This document shows positions 1-14,800 of a DNA stretch of 64,000 nucleotides, piece by piece. This DNA comes from Carya illinoinensis. Lineage: Eukaryota > Streptophyta > Magnoliopsida > Fagales > Juglandaceae. Made by a program: the position numbers and the translations under genes. Positions within the stretch are counted from its first letter, which is position 1, and each line of letters starts with the position of its first letter. The notes beneath the pieces are model-generated. The model saw only the letters and a list, made by a program, of their open reading frames with translations. It searched no databases and was not told the origin of the DNA. Location: the NCBI RefSeq assembly GCF_018687715.1, contig NC_056761.1, positions 11,511,001 to 11,575,000 of the forward strand. Direction: 5' to 3'.

Positions 1-2000
1 TAAAGTAAAGCAAAGCAGTAAAAAACAAGTGGAAAGGAAAGCTGGTAATAATAACTAAAACTTACAAGGATGGAACATAATAACTCTTTGTTTTCAGAAG
101 TTTTCTTCAGCCATGCTCCATACCATACAATCTGAACACAAGATTAATCAATTAAGATCTCCAAAAACCAGTATGTGAATGCTTGATTTTTCTCACTTGA
201 ATGAAGTGAAACAGAAGAAATATCACAGAAATTAAAAGCACTCCTAGGAGGGAGAAAAACTAATAGTTTGTGAGGAAATGTTTAAGAAATTGAGCATGGC
301 CATTCTATTAAAACAAATTGAAAACAAATTCGATTCAAGTAAAGCGTACGCAAATTAAAAAAAGTAGAACAAAATGAAAAGGTAAGAAACGAGTAATATG
401 TAGCTGAAAGGAAGTTAAAAATAAAGGCGAACTCACCATATTTCCATGAATGCTCTTAAAAATAGAAGTTTGTACACAACCAAGACTCTCAGTGCATAAA
501 GAGAACTGCTTCAGCGCGTCAACAAAGTCATCGACCAAAACAACTGTTGGCCTGAATACAAAGAAGCTCAGATCCAAATTTCTATTGCTGAAGGGCACAA
601 AGCAGGCCATTCTATTATCTTCTTTCTGGCTCTCTAAAGTTTCGAATTTTATCTCTAAAGGGATCAAGGTGAGCCAGAAAACCTTATGCGTACTCCCCAA
701 CCTTCCATTGAAAATTAAAGATTGTTGAATGGAATGGCTAAAAAGAGGGAGATTGGACTGAACTGGTCGTGTCGACATGCCATTGCCGGGTCTTATTTGG
801 CTTCTTCAGATTCTGAGACACGGGCAAGGAAAACTTTATGATAGGCACATGAATACAAAGATGCGCCGTATTGAGCTTTGACCCTTTCTAGAAGTTCACC
901 GGCACGTGATTTTAAGGGGTGGTCCCTCGGTCCAACTACCCTAGAATAGACTAACCTGGGATGGTGGCGGTCTACTCTGGCCAAGGTGAATCTCGCCAAC
1001 CCGCAAAGTGGTAGCTACTCCTCTTGCCTCTTGGGATGGCAGGACCATCGATTCCTTGAGGGTGGTCAGCGATCTTATTCCTCTTTTTTTTTTTTTCGGT
1101 AGCGAACCTTAATGGCTTATTGTGGGTGTGCTTTTTGTCTTTCAATACTTAATTGAGGAAGGATACCCAATACATTTTCACCACACATTTAACAATAATG
1201 TTGGTAAGATGAGAATATTTTTGTAAAATAATGTTATTTTTATAAAATATCTTATAAAAATATCCCCAATTTAAAATATAATTGTGTAAAATATTGTTAG
1301 TAAATCATTTTTCTAGTTAATTAATGTGTCGCCTAACTTTCTATGACTTTCAACCAAGTCCTATCTTAGATACATTCAAACTAAAAACAAAAATACTATT
1401 TCTAAATTTTATTCCAAAGCAAGATTGTATTATATTGAAAAGAGATAGACACATCATGTAGATCCTACTGTATTTAATATATCATACATGAGTAACGTAG
1501 ACCTCAATATATAATACAGTGAGATTCCCATACTCTATTTATTTTTGTCGGAATTGTAAAATGTTTTTGGATTAGAAAATTATAGGCAATTTTAATCCCT
1601 CCCTTCTACTTTATACATATATTGGAAGCATGGTAAGGTTTATTTCTCAAAATATAAAATGTATTAAAAACTTAACAAGCCGTTCTTATATGATCCTTTC
1701 AATGGGGATGCTAAATACTAAATCGTCTGATTCCTCCTCCATCATATACAAAATAAGTCAAGAGTCGACACAATGGCAATCGAGTCCACATTGTAAAATA
1801 GTCAGCTGTGTAATTGTTCTCCAAGCTAAGAGTTTAATTTACAAGAAAATAGTGATTTTCCGAAATTTATTGAAAAGAGAAATTGCAATGGTTGAAAGAA
1901 TATTTATCCAAACGAGCCCCTCACGTTACAGAAATAATGAAAGGAACGTATAATGTTTCTCTATTTATGGTGTGAATTCAGAATTGCAGGTATTGTGTGG
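1..2000. other. 3' flank of synthase gene; no gene recognised
   Basis: The synthase stop codon is at 2001-2003, so this holds its 3' UTR and flank. A 68-codon minus-strand frame at 793-999 resembles coding sequence (it contains LARVDRHHPRLVYSRVVG) but I could not assign a family, and upstream frames are closed. The rest is AT-rich without recognisable content. Confidence 0.4.
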
Positions 2001-5000
2001 TCACTTGGTTCTGGTAATGACTCTATGAGTGAGATCCAAGAGTGCCCTCCTTGATTTTCTTACCTCCTCATTATCGTTTTCGGGAAGAGAATGGATTGCC
2101 GCAGCAGCAAGGTTGGCATGCTTCGTGGCAAGCTCTCTAGCTCGCTGTATTCCACGACTCTTCCCGAGGTACTCGAGAGCCTAATTTTTTCAGATAGAGA
2201 TCAACTTTCAGAAAAAGAATCCAACAAGATGAGAGTGGCCTATTTATTTTAATGGGTATTTTCATCAAGGTTGTAGTCTGACAAATAGATTCAAAAATAT
2301 CAAAATAATGCGGGCACTTGTAATCAGGAGAGCAATCAAGATAGGACAACTCTTGTACAAACTCGATATGAGAGAATGAAATATAGAATCTTCCAAGTAT
2401 TGTCTGTAGCAGATTTGGCAATTGACATCACATATCACACGCAACAGTCCACAAGAATAATCAAAAGACTTTTTTCCTCACTAGTATAATTAAAAGAAAA
2501 ATAAACAGGATGGACTTACAAGATCAACATTTGCAGGGTCGTCAAGGCCCTGATCAACAACTGCACGCAACTGAGGGAACTCTTCCATGGCAAACAGTAT
2601 TGGAGCAGTTATGATTCCCTACAAAAGTACATTTATTTCTTTTGCTAATGGGATATAACAAAAATTCGGTGTATTCCTCATTGATATTGGCTTTAATAAA
2701 ATAGGAAAAAAAACTTGCTTTCGAGATATACATATCATTATGTAAAAAATTAAAGGAGAAAATACACTTTCCACCCCCTAATTGACAGGTGTTTTATTGC
2801 AGCCCGTACTTCAAAACTGACACACTGCACCTTCAACTTACCATCAACTGTCAAATGCACCCTACGGCCCAGTTTGACTGCCAAGGTGGCGATACATAGA
2901 TGACATGACACAATATTGACCAAGGGTGCTACTTGACAAAAAGGGGTAGTTGGAGGGATCCTCCAATAGTGTGCTGAAAGAACAAAGGTGGAGGAACACT
3001 ACCACTGAAAACTCAGGAAATAATTAAGTTACCGCTTGCCACAAACTGATGTTCAAGTTTGATCCTCAATTAATTCACCAGAAATATATGAATGTGACGA
3101 TAATGAAACACTGGGATTACAGGTGCAAGACCTTCGATGAACACATAAAAAGTGTTAAATAAGGTGTTTATTCCTGGCCTAAAAAATGGAGAATCTTCAA
3201 TTCCAAAACAGCAAGGGAATAAATACAAGCCCGTTATTACAAACTACCAAAGATGTAATGCTAATAGATGTGCCAACAATCCACAACTTGGTATAGAGAC
3301 CCCTACAATTGCTGATAATATTGCAGCCAAATGCTAGCAATAGATCACCATACGAAAAACTTTAAAAACACACTCACCATTATGTTATAGTGCAATTTTA
3401 GTAATCTAACAGGTCCAATTTGAGGTTATTTCTAGGCATTGCTAACTATTTAGAATTAAAAAGGGTGCCATGATGTAGACCACATGGGTCAAGATGTGAA
3501 ATCATTGATTCTTGTCCTCCCAGCACATGTCTAGCTAATTTATAGTTTAATAGCTTGAGTTATTTAAGTATGCTTGTCTCTGAACAAAGATCGGCAGGAA
3601 TGCTAGTAGATCCCATGTAACCATGCGCTTCAAGCAGCTTTCAACTAAAAACAAATGACATTACCAATGAATTGTCTAAGCATCTAAGTGGACACATTAA
3701 CAGCGTGAACTTTAAATAAAATAATTATTGCCTAAACTGGACAGATTACACAAATGATGGAGGTGAGAGGACAAAGGGGACAAGTACAACGGCTAATAGG
3801 GATCATTTGAGAAGATATCAGAGGATAGATGAATTACATGGCGGATATCAGATAGAGAACCCTTTCCAAGGGAAGCTGATGTTCCTGTGAAATCAAGAAC
3901 GTCATCTATCAATTGATATGCTAGTCCCTGAGGAAGAAAACAAATTAGACCAACGGTCAGCTCTATATATACACAAATAAATAAATAAATAAAATTGGAC
4001 ATCAAAACTTGTTCAGAGAAAGGGAAGGGAAGCATCGAGTTCAGAATTATTTGGAGGCCCTAAAAGCATAACTTTTATTTTTTCGATTGGTAAAGAAGAA
4101 TTTCAATGATGAAAGAAATAGGATGGCCCAGGTAAGCGGGATATACACAGGATCAACACCTATGCATGATTGTCTAGAGAACACGGAAGTCATGAATGTT
4201 CAGGCCATGCAGGCCCTTAACGCATGGTCTCTCGTGTTTACAGCCCATTCTTCATCTTTCATATAGCCAGCATAACAGCATGCCAATCAAGGTAAAGATG
4301 ACTGGTGCGATCATTTAACATGAAAAGCTATGTCTACATGATAACAGCATTCTCCTTCTAAACTTGATCCATATAGAGCTTAGCAATAAAAGTAGGCAAT
4401 TGCAAGAACTGCAATACAAATGGACCCAAACCCATCTACCTGATTACAAAAATTGAAATTTAACTACAACAATAAGTTAGGCATAAAACAATTTTGGTAT
4501 TTTTTGGTAATTCAAATTTCACCGAGAGCGCAATCCACATATGTAGAGTATACAAGAGAAAACCTCAATCAGTCATTTAATTCAGAAAATAATGTATGGG
4601 CGATCTTCTTTGACCTGCCAGAGCATTAAATGAGCTCAAAAGATCCTCAGGTGCAGTTCATTTTTCTGCCACCTTTTTATCTGTATAGAACGAGAGGCCT
4701 GGTAACTTGAGGTTAGGAAGGAAAGCTTATTCCAGACTCCCATCACTCTAGCTTATCCCAGACTCCCGTCAATCTCTAATTCTTTCCCAGGAAGTAATTA
4801 ACAGATAAGAGAGCTAAAAGAATTTACAGGACAGATTTGTTCTTTATTTTGGATGAGAAACAAACCAGATTTCTGCCATACTCATAAGCCAACATTGCAA
4901 CTTCTGCAGTCTGCCCAGCAAGAAGGGCAATTGCTTTGCAGCTGTTGGAAATTAGGGATGCTGTCTTGTAGTATGTTTTCTGCATATAATATTCCATGCT

Positions 5001-8000
5001 GCAATTGCCAAAAGAAGACATTATCACAAAATTACTACTACTCCAGGAATCCTGGAGGTAAGGTTCGGGTTTATTAGAACTGTACTTATCAAAATCAAAA
5101 GACCAAATTATCCTTACTGTTTCACTGCTATAACTGCAGTAGCATGGATCATTTTGCAGTTCAGTAGTTTGAACAGTAACTACGAACTACTGACTAAATG
5201 CCTAAATTTCTAGCTAAATGAACTTAGCTTGTATATAAATCCATAGCTAATGTCTACTAATGAAACTTCTAACAGTTTAAACATGAATTATGAATCTCCA
5301 GTTTCACCCAAGATACCCAATCTACCCATTTCTTGCCACATAATCACATGCATTCACATGAGTGTTTCTAAAGCTCTCTCACATCTATGCATATGTGCAG
5401 GTATGGGGTGGTGTGTCCGCGCACACCTCGTGTTTAAGCCACACTTTCCATGGAATATTCACCGCCAAGAAGGCAACCATTGCCTGCAGGGAAGTTGTGC
5501 TAAACTTATAAATGAATTAATAATGCCCACATGCATGCAAAAACTGGAAACTGACAATATTTATTAAGGTGAATCAAGGAATTACCAAGGCCCAGCATAC
5601 GTGTTATGAGATGTGAGCTTATGCTACTGAGCCATAGGTGGGCACTTAAGTATCAAGCAGGTCAAATGTCTCGGCGGATTTTGGTCAAATCAATGCAAAA
5701 TTTTTTTGTCAGGTGTTATATCTTCCACAAAACATCCATCACCTAATTCATTTAGGACAGAAGTATCATCTTACACAAATCACTAATTGTCTCCTTAGAG
5801 CTACTAGAGGACGGCATAAGGAATGACATATGGTAAAGTGAGTCTTTTAAAAAAGAAATACAAGAGATAGGTGATGAAGCTGAGTATTCTTACGTAAATA
5901 TGATCAACAGTTGAGGATATCACATCATTCCAATGTTGAACAAAATCAATACAATGCAGATGGTTAAGCAAATCACAGAAGATATTAACTAGATAAAAAC
6001 ATGTTTACCGAAACAATTCAACAAATTAAAGCTGTGTGAAAGATGGTCCCTATATGCATTTTGAAGAGTTTGCGGCAAGATTGCAATGGACGTTCGAAGA
6101 CAAGGAGAGATCGATAGAGGAACTAAAAGCTTTTTTTTATTAGAACTCTATGTACTTGTTGGGCCATAGCTGTAGACTTTAATGGCCTCGATTTACATGA
6201 TTTTCTTGTCTCTATTGCATCCACATAGATAGGGTGTACCTTTGTATATCTCGTTATTTACTTATCAAAAAAAAAAAAAATTGGAACAATCATCTTAGTA
6301 AAGTTATCTGTGCGTGAAAACTATTTAGTCCATCCTGCATTAAAGTAAGTTTGTGACGAACTACACTCAGAAGATCTGAGGTACCAGCAAGTATGAAAGT
6401 ATAAGGAATACCAGACAGGTTGGAAAAACGAGAGAAATGAATGCTGAGAAACTATTGTGTTCATAAGACTTGCATATGTACTCTCGAAATTTATAAATGA
6501 TGGGAATAGTGGAGCAGGATACCTACAACATTGTTCGGATGTAGCACTCATTTGCATGGTTTCACCTGTCACAAGATGCTCCACAACTTTTGCCAGTAAT
6601 GATACAACCTAAAGATAAACGGTAAAGGCACAGCAATGAGTTGGGAAAAAAAAAAAAAAACTCTGCACCTCCATATCATTGCTCAATCTAGTTTGACACT
6701 TCTATTGATATGTGGAAGAAATATGACACCTCCGTGTTTTTCAATGAGGCGAGTGCCACACAAGCTCGAGAGAGCAGAAAATCTCCTGCTAGTACTGCTA
6801 ACTGCATTTCAAATGAGCCAAATGATCAAAAACAATGTCAGGCTACACTGCTCCATAACTTGGATTGACAAAACATCAGGGGGAGTGAAAATCCCTGAAA
6901 ACAGTCAATTACTCCTTAGAAGAGCCAAAACAGAATTTCAGTTATTGCCAATATAGTAAAGCAGAGATACATTAAAATTTGTATTTTCTCACAAAAATAA
7001 AAGGGAAATGTGATCAATTTAAAATAGAAAACGTACCTTATTGCCCATTACAAAATTTAGTGAACCAATGCCACGTCTTGTATCCGCATCATCCAAGACA
7101 TCATCATGTAGAAGGCTTGCCACCTGAAGACAATGACATAAGTATGTCGAGTCTCCAATAAATAATGAAGAAGGCTCATGGTATGAAAAGGAACACCACA
7201 ACTGTGCAGAACAATACAGGAAAAAGCCAACTGCATGGTCTACGGCTTTCACCAGAGCCATTTCAAATACAAGTGTATCACAACATAGAAATGAGAAGAA
7301 TGAAAATGGTAAGATCTTTTCAGAGCCTGTTGCTACCGGGTAGAAATGGAATAAAATAGTATATTTAAAATTACTAGTAAAACAAAAATAAAAGACAAAC
7401 AAACAGATGAAATGAGCCACGATTAAAAATAATCAGTGGACTGGAACTCTCATTTCTTACTATCTCATTCAGGAACTGATGATCCCAAGATGCATCAAGA
7501 TCAGCAAAAATATTGCACAAAAGCATTTGAAAGAAGAATAACTGACATGAATCATCTCTGTGATCTCAGCTATACATTGCTGTCTGGCACGTAGTTCATC
7601 AGTCAAAGCATCTCCGTACCCACTGGGATATGGTTCTGGTATAGGGACAGTCAAAGCTGTTGCCATCAATAACAAAACCTGCATGGAACATATTTATGTC
7701 ATTCAATACACACAAGACGATGAGACATGTTGGTGGCATAAATTCCCAAAACAATAGCTGTGAAACATCAAGTCCCCATTGTGGTGCATGAGCAAGTGGA
7801 AAAAAGGATGAGCTTGTTTGGAGAGCAAAAAGATAAAATTAAACTCACAGAGAGCACATCAACAGCATGTACAGTCAAAAGTCTGGATCTTTTTTAATCC
7901 ACTAATAAAACTCTTTTTTTATAAGTAATGAAAAGTTTTATTACAACGAAAAGAGTCTTACTTCAGTACACTGAAAGGATACAAGGCATCCACCTAACTA

Positions 8001-11000
8001 ACAAAAGGAAAAAAGTGTTAAACAATTCTTGAAAATTATAAATTTAAAGTAGCACAATTTTTCTACCACAATCCAATGAAAGAGGGTAATAATAAAGAAA
8101 TATTTTAAGCTCCAGTAAGCTCCAGTACCAATCTCTCACTATCCTCCAAACTACAATCAATTTTGTCTCCTCAAAGACACCAAAATTAGCACAACGCGGC
8201 CACTCTCCAAAGTAGTGTGCATTGATGACTACCAAACTGTCCTTTCTAACACATTAAAAGATCCCGCACATGAGAAGGTATAACCCAATCTACCCCAAAG
8301 ATGTCAAAAACCATGTTCCATAGAAGGATAGAAACGTCACAATGCAAAAGAAGGTAATCTGCAATTCCCCCTTCTTTTTATTGGCACCGGGTGTCCAAGA
8401 ACAAAGCCCCGACTAATCCCAGGGTTGCACAAGCCCTCGGTAAGAAGTTTTCCGCAAGTACACCTCGGATAATTCGAGGGGAAGTTGATGGCCCCTACAA
8501 ATTGTTTGCACCCAAGAGGATAACCTTAGACTTGGAGGGAGCTTACAACCAAGACCAAAGCCTTTACCACTTGAGCCAACCCCTTGGGGTTATGATACAA
8601 AACATAATATGAGCAAGAAATGGGTGCAACACGACGACTTCCCAAGAGGCCACCCATCCTAGTACTACTCTGCCAAGCACACTTAATTTCAGAGTAAGCC
8701 ACAATGCCCTTTATTATAGTCTCCAACATATCTCCTCCATAAGGATTATCCTTTCCAGGTCACTGCTAACAGTTGCCTTCTTAAACCTCTATTCCTCCTG
8801 CAAGGGTCTATCATCCTAAATCATACCAAGGCCTTGCAACTCTTTGAAAGAAAAGTTTCTCATTATTCCACATCCCCAAACACATATTCATTCCCTACTC
8901 ATAAATCACCTTTCGAAGCTGAGATGCTGTGCCAAAATAAAACTTTAAAATTCTTGAAAACAGTACGAGTCCCAAACTCATATGTGATGCAACTTAAATT
9001 ATACTTCAAAATAACCGAGTTTGTGTTAATCAAATATAAAAGAGCAAATCAGATTTTCCTAAGGTATTTTGATATCCTAAAAATGTATTGATGAGACAAA
9101 AAGTAGAGTTAAGAGCTGTTGAAGGTGTCCACTAGTTTAGATGGTAAAGTCTCTTGGCATCACACTAGAGACTTAAGATTGAACCCTTTCTTCACTATGG
9201 TCATGAAGTTTGTTGGTAGGGGGAGTAGGATTGGCAACTTTTTACATGACCTACGAACTCGACATGAACACGACACGAAATAATAGGGTTGGAATTGTAC
9301 TTAATCATATCCAAATCAATTTGACACATACCCAAATTGACTCATTTTTGGGTCCACTCGTGTAATCTATGGGTTGACCCTATTGACTCATTTATATGAT
9401 TTTCCACTTTCATAATGCACTATTCGATTTGCACCATTCTCACTATATGCATGGTATTGATCTTCAAAATGTCTTAATGACTTCTGAATATATTTTCATA
9501 ACTCTTTTACACGAATATTAATGACAAACAAAAACACCTGCGCATCTATTTTGATAAGTAAGTTTCAAGAAATTCACAAATGTTAAAAGGTGAAAACCTC
9601 AAATTGTGAAAAACCCTTTGACCTTTGTATTGGAAGGAAGCCTAGCACCCTAGACATAAGATCCCCAAATATTAAATCCTCAAAATCAAAACCACCAAGA
9701 TCAAATCCCAAAAATGAAAAATCATTGTTTTTTCTTTGATTACTACAAGAGGATAGTCAAAGCCAAACTCAAGAACTGGTATGTGCCTTTTTTCTATTTT
9801 CACTTGTGCAAAATTTTGCGTGATTGTCATATTTATAAAATTGGTGACCTATTTTGAGTACCACAATCCATACTTGAATTCCATGAAAATTTAAAACTTT
9901 CGAGTTTATAATATATTCCTAATCCAATGGACGTTGCCAATGTGTTGAAGTGTACTAATGACTGACCAAGCCATTCAGGCAATGTCTCATAAACAACTGG
10001 ATGATAATGAGACATTGAATGAGGCTTTTCCAGCTGTGTTCCAAGTGGCTTGTGAGCCAGATGCTTCAGTGGCGGATCTTTTAATTCAGTCAGGGGAACA
10101 AATCCATTGGAAAATTATTTTTAGTAGAGCAGCCCAAGATTGGGAAGTTGATTGTTTTGAGGCTTTTTTCGGCCTACTTTACTCTTGGAAACTGAATGGC
10201 TTGCGGGAAGATAAATTGTGGTGGACACCTGCGAGTAAAGGAATCTTCTCGGTAAGCTCTTTCTATAAGATTCTTAGAGCCACACCAAACTCTCACTTCC
10301 CTTGGAAAAAATTATGGAGGAATAAGGCGCCTCCCAAAGCACTTTTTTTTCACCTGGACGGCAGCCTTAGGTAAGATTCTGACTACCGACAACCTTCGGA
10401 AGCGTCAAATAATTATTGTGAACTGGTGTTGCATGTGTAAGAAAGCTGGTGAGTTAGTGGAACACCTCTTATTACATTGTGAGACAGCTAGAGCATTGTG
10501 GTGTGAAGTGTTCAGCAGAATTGGATTAAACTGGGTGATGCCTGCTACGATAGTTGACGTTTTGGCTTGTTGGGGGACCGGGAGGACTCCCACAGATTCA
10601 AGCAATGTGGAAGATGGTTCCTATCTGCATCATGTGATGTAGATGGTGAGAGCGCAATGAAAGGACCTTCGAAGATAAGGAGAGGACACTAGAGGAGCTT
10701 CGCTCTCTTTTTTTCACTACTTTACTTCTTTGGGCCATTTCATTAGACTTTAATGGCCAAAATGTACACGATTTTCTGCTTTCTTCTTTAGCGAACTAGA
10801 TAGGTCTTATCTCTTGTATTACATCTTGTATATTTGGGCTTTGCCTATTCTTATTAATACTACCGTTTACTTATAAAAAAAAATATATATGATTAAAAAA
10901 ATAGATACATTAGAAAATGTGTCTACGATTATAGATAGTGATAAAAGAAGGTTAATCTGACTCGAATCCAAATAACCCGACACAAACCCAAATGACTTGA

Positions 11001-11831
11001 ATCTGACTGAGACAATTAACAATTCAGGTCAGGTTAAGTTGATGAATAATCCAACACAAATCCAAATTACCTGAATTGGACTGAGGCATCTAATTATTTG
11101 GGTCAGGTTAAGTTTGTTACCGCATATAATAAATGCTAATTCTTACCATGTATATTTATCTGCTTATACTAGCTATACAAGTAATATTCTTACCATGTAT
11201 AGATGCTAATTCTTAGAGACTTATACGTTAGAATTTACTATGTATGGTAATCCTTTCTTTCCTTGTAAAGTATGGGCTGATTGCCTACTACTTAAATGAG
11301 AATTACGCTGCACATAGCACACATTTTTCCCAAAAAAAGTTCTCTTGGTATTCTCGGTTTCTTAGTGTTTTGAACAAGTTGACTCCTTTGTGACCACAAA
11401 TAACCCAACACAAACCCAAATGACTTGAACTGTACTGACACATTTAATTACTAGGGTCAAGTTAGAGTTGACTGTTTTGTGACCAGTGTCAAGTTTGTGA
11501 GAATGGCCAAATGGTTTGGCCTTGAGTTCTGTATATTATATATAGACTTTACAAGAATGCTATACATGGAAAGCAAATAAGTTCCCACATGATTCTAGGC
11601 CTATACATGTAAACTATAATCTGTCAAATAATGTATGCTAACTGTACAAAATAATGAATGGAGAAATAAGGAAATAATTGTGGGCTGAAATAAGAAAAGA
11701 AGTGTGGACAGTCCGTTGACAACCAGAACACGAATGACGCAACACAAATTGTCATCCCTAGAGGGGAGGGCTGCCCCCATCACGAAGTCTAGCATTTAGG
11801 AAAAAACACTAACGTGCATGCACAAAATGAG

Positions 11832-11898
<67 letters not shown>

Positions 11899-14800
11899 AC
11901 CTCACTTAAAGCGATTGAGAAGCACCCTAGAGTTTCAAATCTTATGACTTATGTGAAGTGTGTCTATTACATTCAGGTGAGGAGTAGCTATATAAACCAG
12001 TGACTTTACATAATATACTTTTTTTATATTGGTACCGGGTGTCTGAGAACAAAGTCCAAACTAATCTTGAGGGTGTACAAACCCTGGGTAAGGAGTTTCC
12101 CACAAGTACACCTCAAGTAATTTAAGGGGAAGTTCCCCCAGTCTGACGGCCCTTAGAATTTGTTTGCACCCAAGAGGATTCGAACTACAACAGTCTTTCA
12201 AAATTTATTTACTTATTTAGCACAAGTACCAGAAGATGTAAAATACTCTTTGGGATTGTAGAATCTTGTGAACATTGATAAAATAGGCAAAACATAAGTA
12301 TGTAAATATGTCTGTACACTAGTTCTTGATACTAGAAAAGATTTAACAGGGATATGAGACACACATTGTAACTAAGTATAAATGTTAGTGGGCTTGGCTT
12401 TGCATACTTCATGTGTACTTGGCTTTGCCTTGCTACTTGTCTCAATAAAATATCTTATTCATAATATATATATATATATATAGAGTGGGAAACGCCATTA
12501 AATGTGGGTCTCAAATCACTAAATTGGGGTTTGACCTTAGACATTAGCCTCAAAGGCCTGTTTAAATAATGGTAGTAAAGGGTAAAAAAGCCAAGGTAGA
12601 ATAGTGATGTGTGTGACCATTAAAAAAAATGAAATTAGGGGTGTAAATCGGTTCGATTTGGGGGGGTGTGGTCCATCATTTTCCCCAAACCGGACTAGAC
12701 CAAACATCCATAGGGATCGGTAGCTATCAGTCCAGTCCATTCGATTCGGCCCAATTTTTTATCTATTCTTTTTCTTCTTCTTTTTTTTCAAATAAATTAA
12801 TAAAAAAAAATTATTTAAATTACTAAATTAAAATTAAGTGAATTATTAATGTGAATTATGTAACTAACTCATTAAAAAAATATATTTTACTATAATTATA
12901 TTTATGATGGTGATAGTTACTACTTACTAATTTAGACTCTACTCTTTAGTATGCATAATTATTAAATAATTTCATTATACATAGATTATTCATGCTTGCT
13001 TGCAACTTAGATATTTAAAAAAAAAAAATACCTATTTATTTTAATTAAGTTTTTTTTATAATTTATAAGAAAAATTTTATTCCAAGTAAATAGGCAATTA
13101 TTTTAATTAAGTTTAAATAGTAGAGTACGTATGAATGTATGATGTATTAACTACTTACATATAATGACATAAATTATCACATGATTATGATTTATTATTA
13201 ATTAGTTGATAACATATATTATTTTATATTTTATATGGTCAATGATAATGAAAATTACATTATTAACTTATATAATTACTATATAAGAATAATATATTAA
13301 ATTACTAAAATATTTTAAAAATATATATATAGGAGTTCGGTCCCTTTAGGTCCAAAACTTATAGACCCCGGGACTGCACCAAATTCTTTCGGTCCACAAT
13401 TTGTGGGACCGAGACCTACCGGTCTGGAGTTTGGTCTGGTCGGTCTTTCCAGTCCTGAGCGAACTCCTTACACCCCTAAATGAAATGTCTGTTTGAATGG
13501 TTTCCTTTCACATCAAAGTCACAATTAAAGCATAAATTTCTATAAAACATGCCATGACAAACAAACAACCACCCAAGAAGTGGAGAAAGATCTCAAAATT
13601 AGCATAAAGTAATAATTTTGTTACCGTGGGACGAAACCTCTTCCCATCTACCCCCATTTTGAAGAAGTATTCAGCAGCCGATGCAAGCTTGGGGACCTGG
13701 ATCAGACGAAATCCCGATTTGATCACATGATATCAAATTGAATGTTACATGAAAGACAGCTACATTTAGCTACTTCTTCCAAGGTCCCAAAAATAATACC
13801 AATTTGTTTGTTAACAGAAAGTAAGAAAATCAGATACCTCAGCAACTACCATCAACCGCAATCTGTTAGCAAGAAGTGATAACTCATCAGCAACAAGTGA
13901 AAAGGGGTCTTGTTGTTCCTGGAGAAATGTTGAAAATGAAAATCAAGGTAAAAAGGGCAGAACAAGCTACTTTCCTACAGGAAGGGTGAAGTGCAAAGCA
14001 TAACAAGCAAAAAGAGAACATGTGACGTATGTGAGTGATTACACAACGATTATAAAGTAACAGAAAAAAATTATGTTTACACAAATTTACATAACCAACA
14101 TACTATCTGATTATCTCCATGACCTTTTCCAAACCATCATAACCCCCCCTCCAAAACACCCAGAAAAATCAGAAATTCGAGACTATGGATTTTTTCCCTT
14201 TAGCATTCCTTCTACACCATACACCAGAAGCAATATCCTGGCATTCCAAAAGCTCTAAATGATTTCCACAAAACACCTTCTTCAATTCCTAACAACATAT
14301 TTATCACAACAAAGCTCCTTTATACCCTTTTTTTTCAAGTTCTGCGAGAAGAAAAAAGATAATTTAGCAGTGCCATCTGCACACAATTTACTTCATACAT
14401 TTAAAAACACGACTTCCTCTATACCATCAAGCTCTTACATCCAGCCTTCTAAAAACAAAATGAACACTTCCACCCTTGGCATACAAAGGGAATTGTTTTT
14501 GGATACCCCCAACCCTAGGGATCTTCAACCTTCAGCTTTGCTATTCTCAAATTTCATCCTTTACTGTGATCGCTCACATGAATTAATTTCAATTTTCAAG
14601 TCAAGAACCAAGGACAAAAAAATGCAAGATTGACTGAGAGAATATGAAAATTTAAAATATATTCAGGATGAAATATCGGTATATTTCTGCCAAACAAGGG
14701 AAAATCCCAAACGAAATGACAAAAAATTAAAAAAAAAAAAACAGAAGAAAAGAAATGTAAAGCATTATAAAACTAAATGATTCTTGGACTTCTGACATTC

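Noticed and set aside
793..999. 68-codon minus-strand frame with protein-like composition
   Set aside because: I could not place it in a family, it lacks upstream continuity, and no splice partners were seen; kept only as a note in the flank entry.
8372..8610. A functional tRNA gene at the A-box-containing segment
   Set aside because: No cloverleaf with an acceptor stem could be formed, the B box is damaged, and the 3' half is shared with other SINE copies.
11818..12003. Open frame with a long Glu-Arg run
   Set aside because: It is a translation of the (GA)n microsatellite; the same applies to the Arg-Glu frame at 17464-17688 and the Cys-Val frame at 17863-18093.
14073..14633. Plus-strand frames between synthase exons 2 and 3
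   Set aside because: They lie in intron 2, are low-complexity and lack family resemblance.
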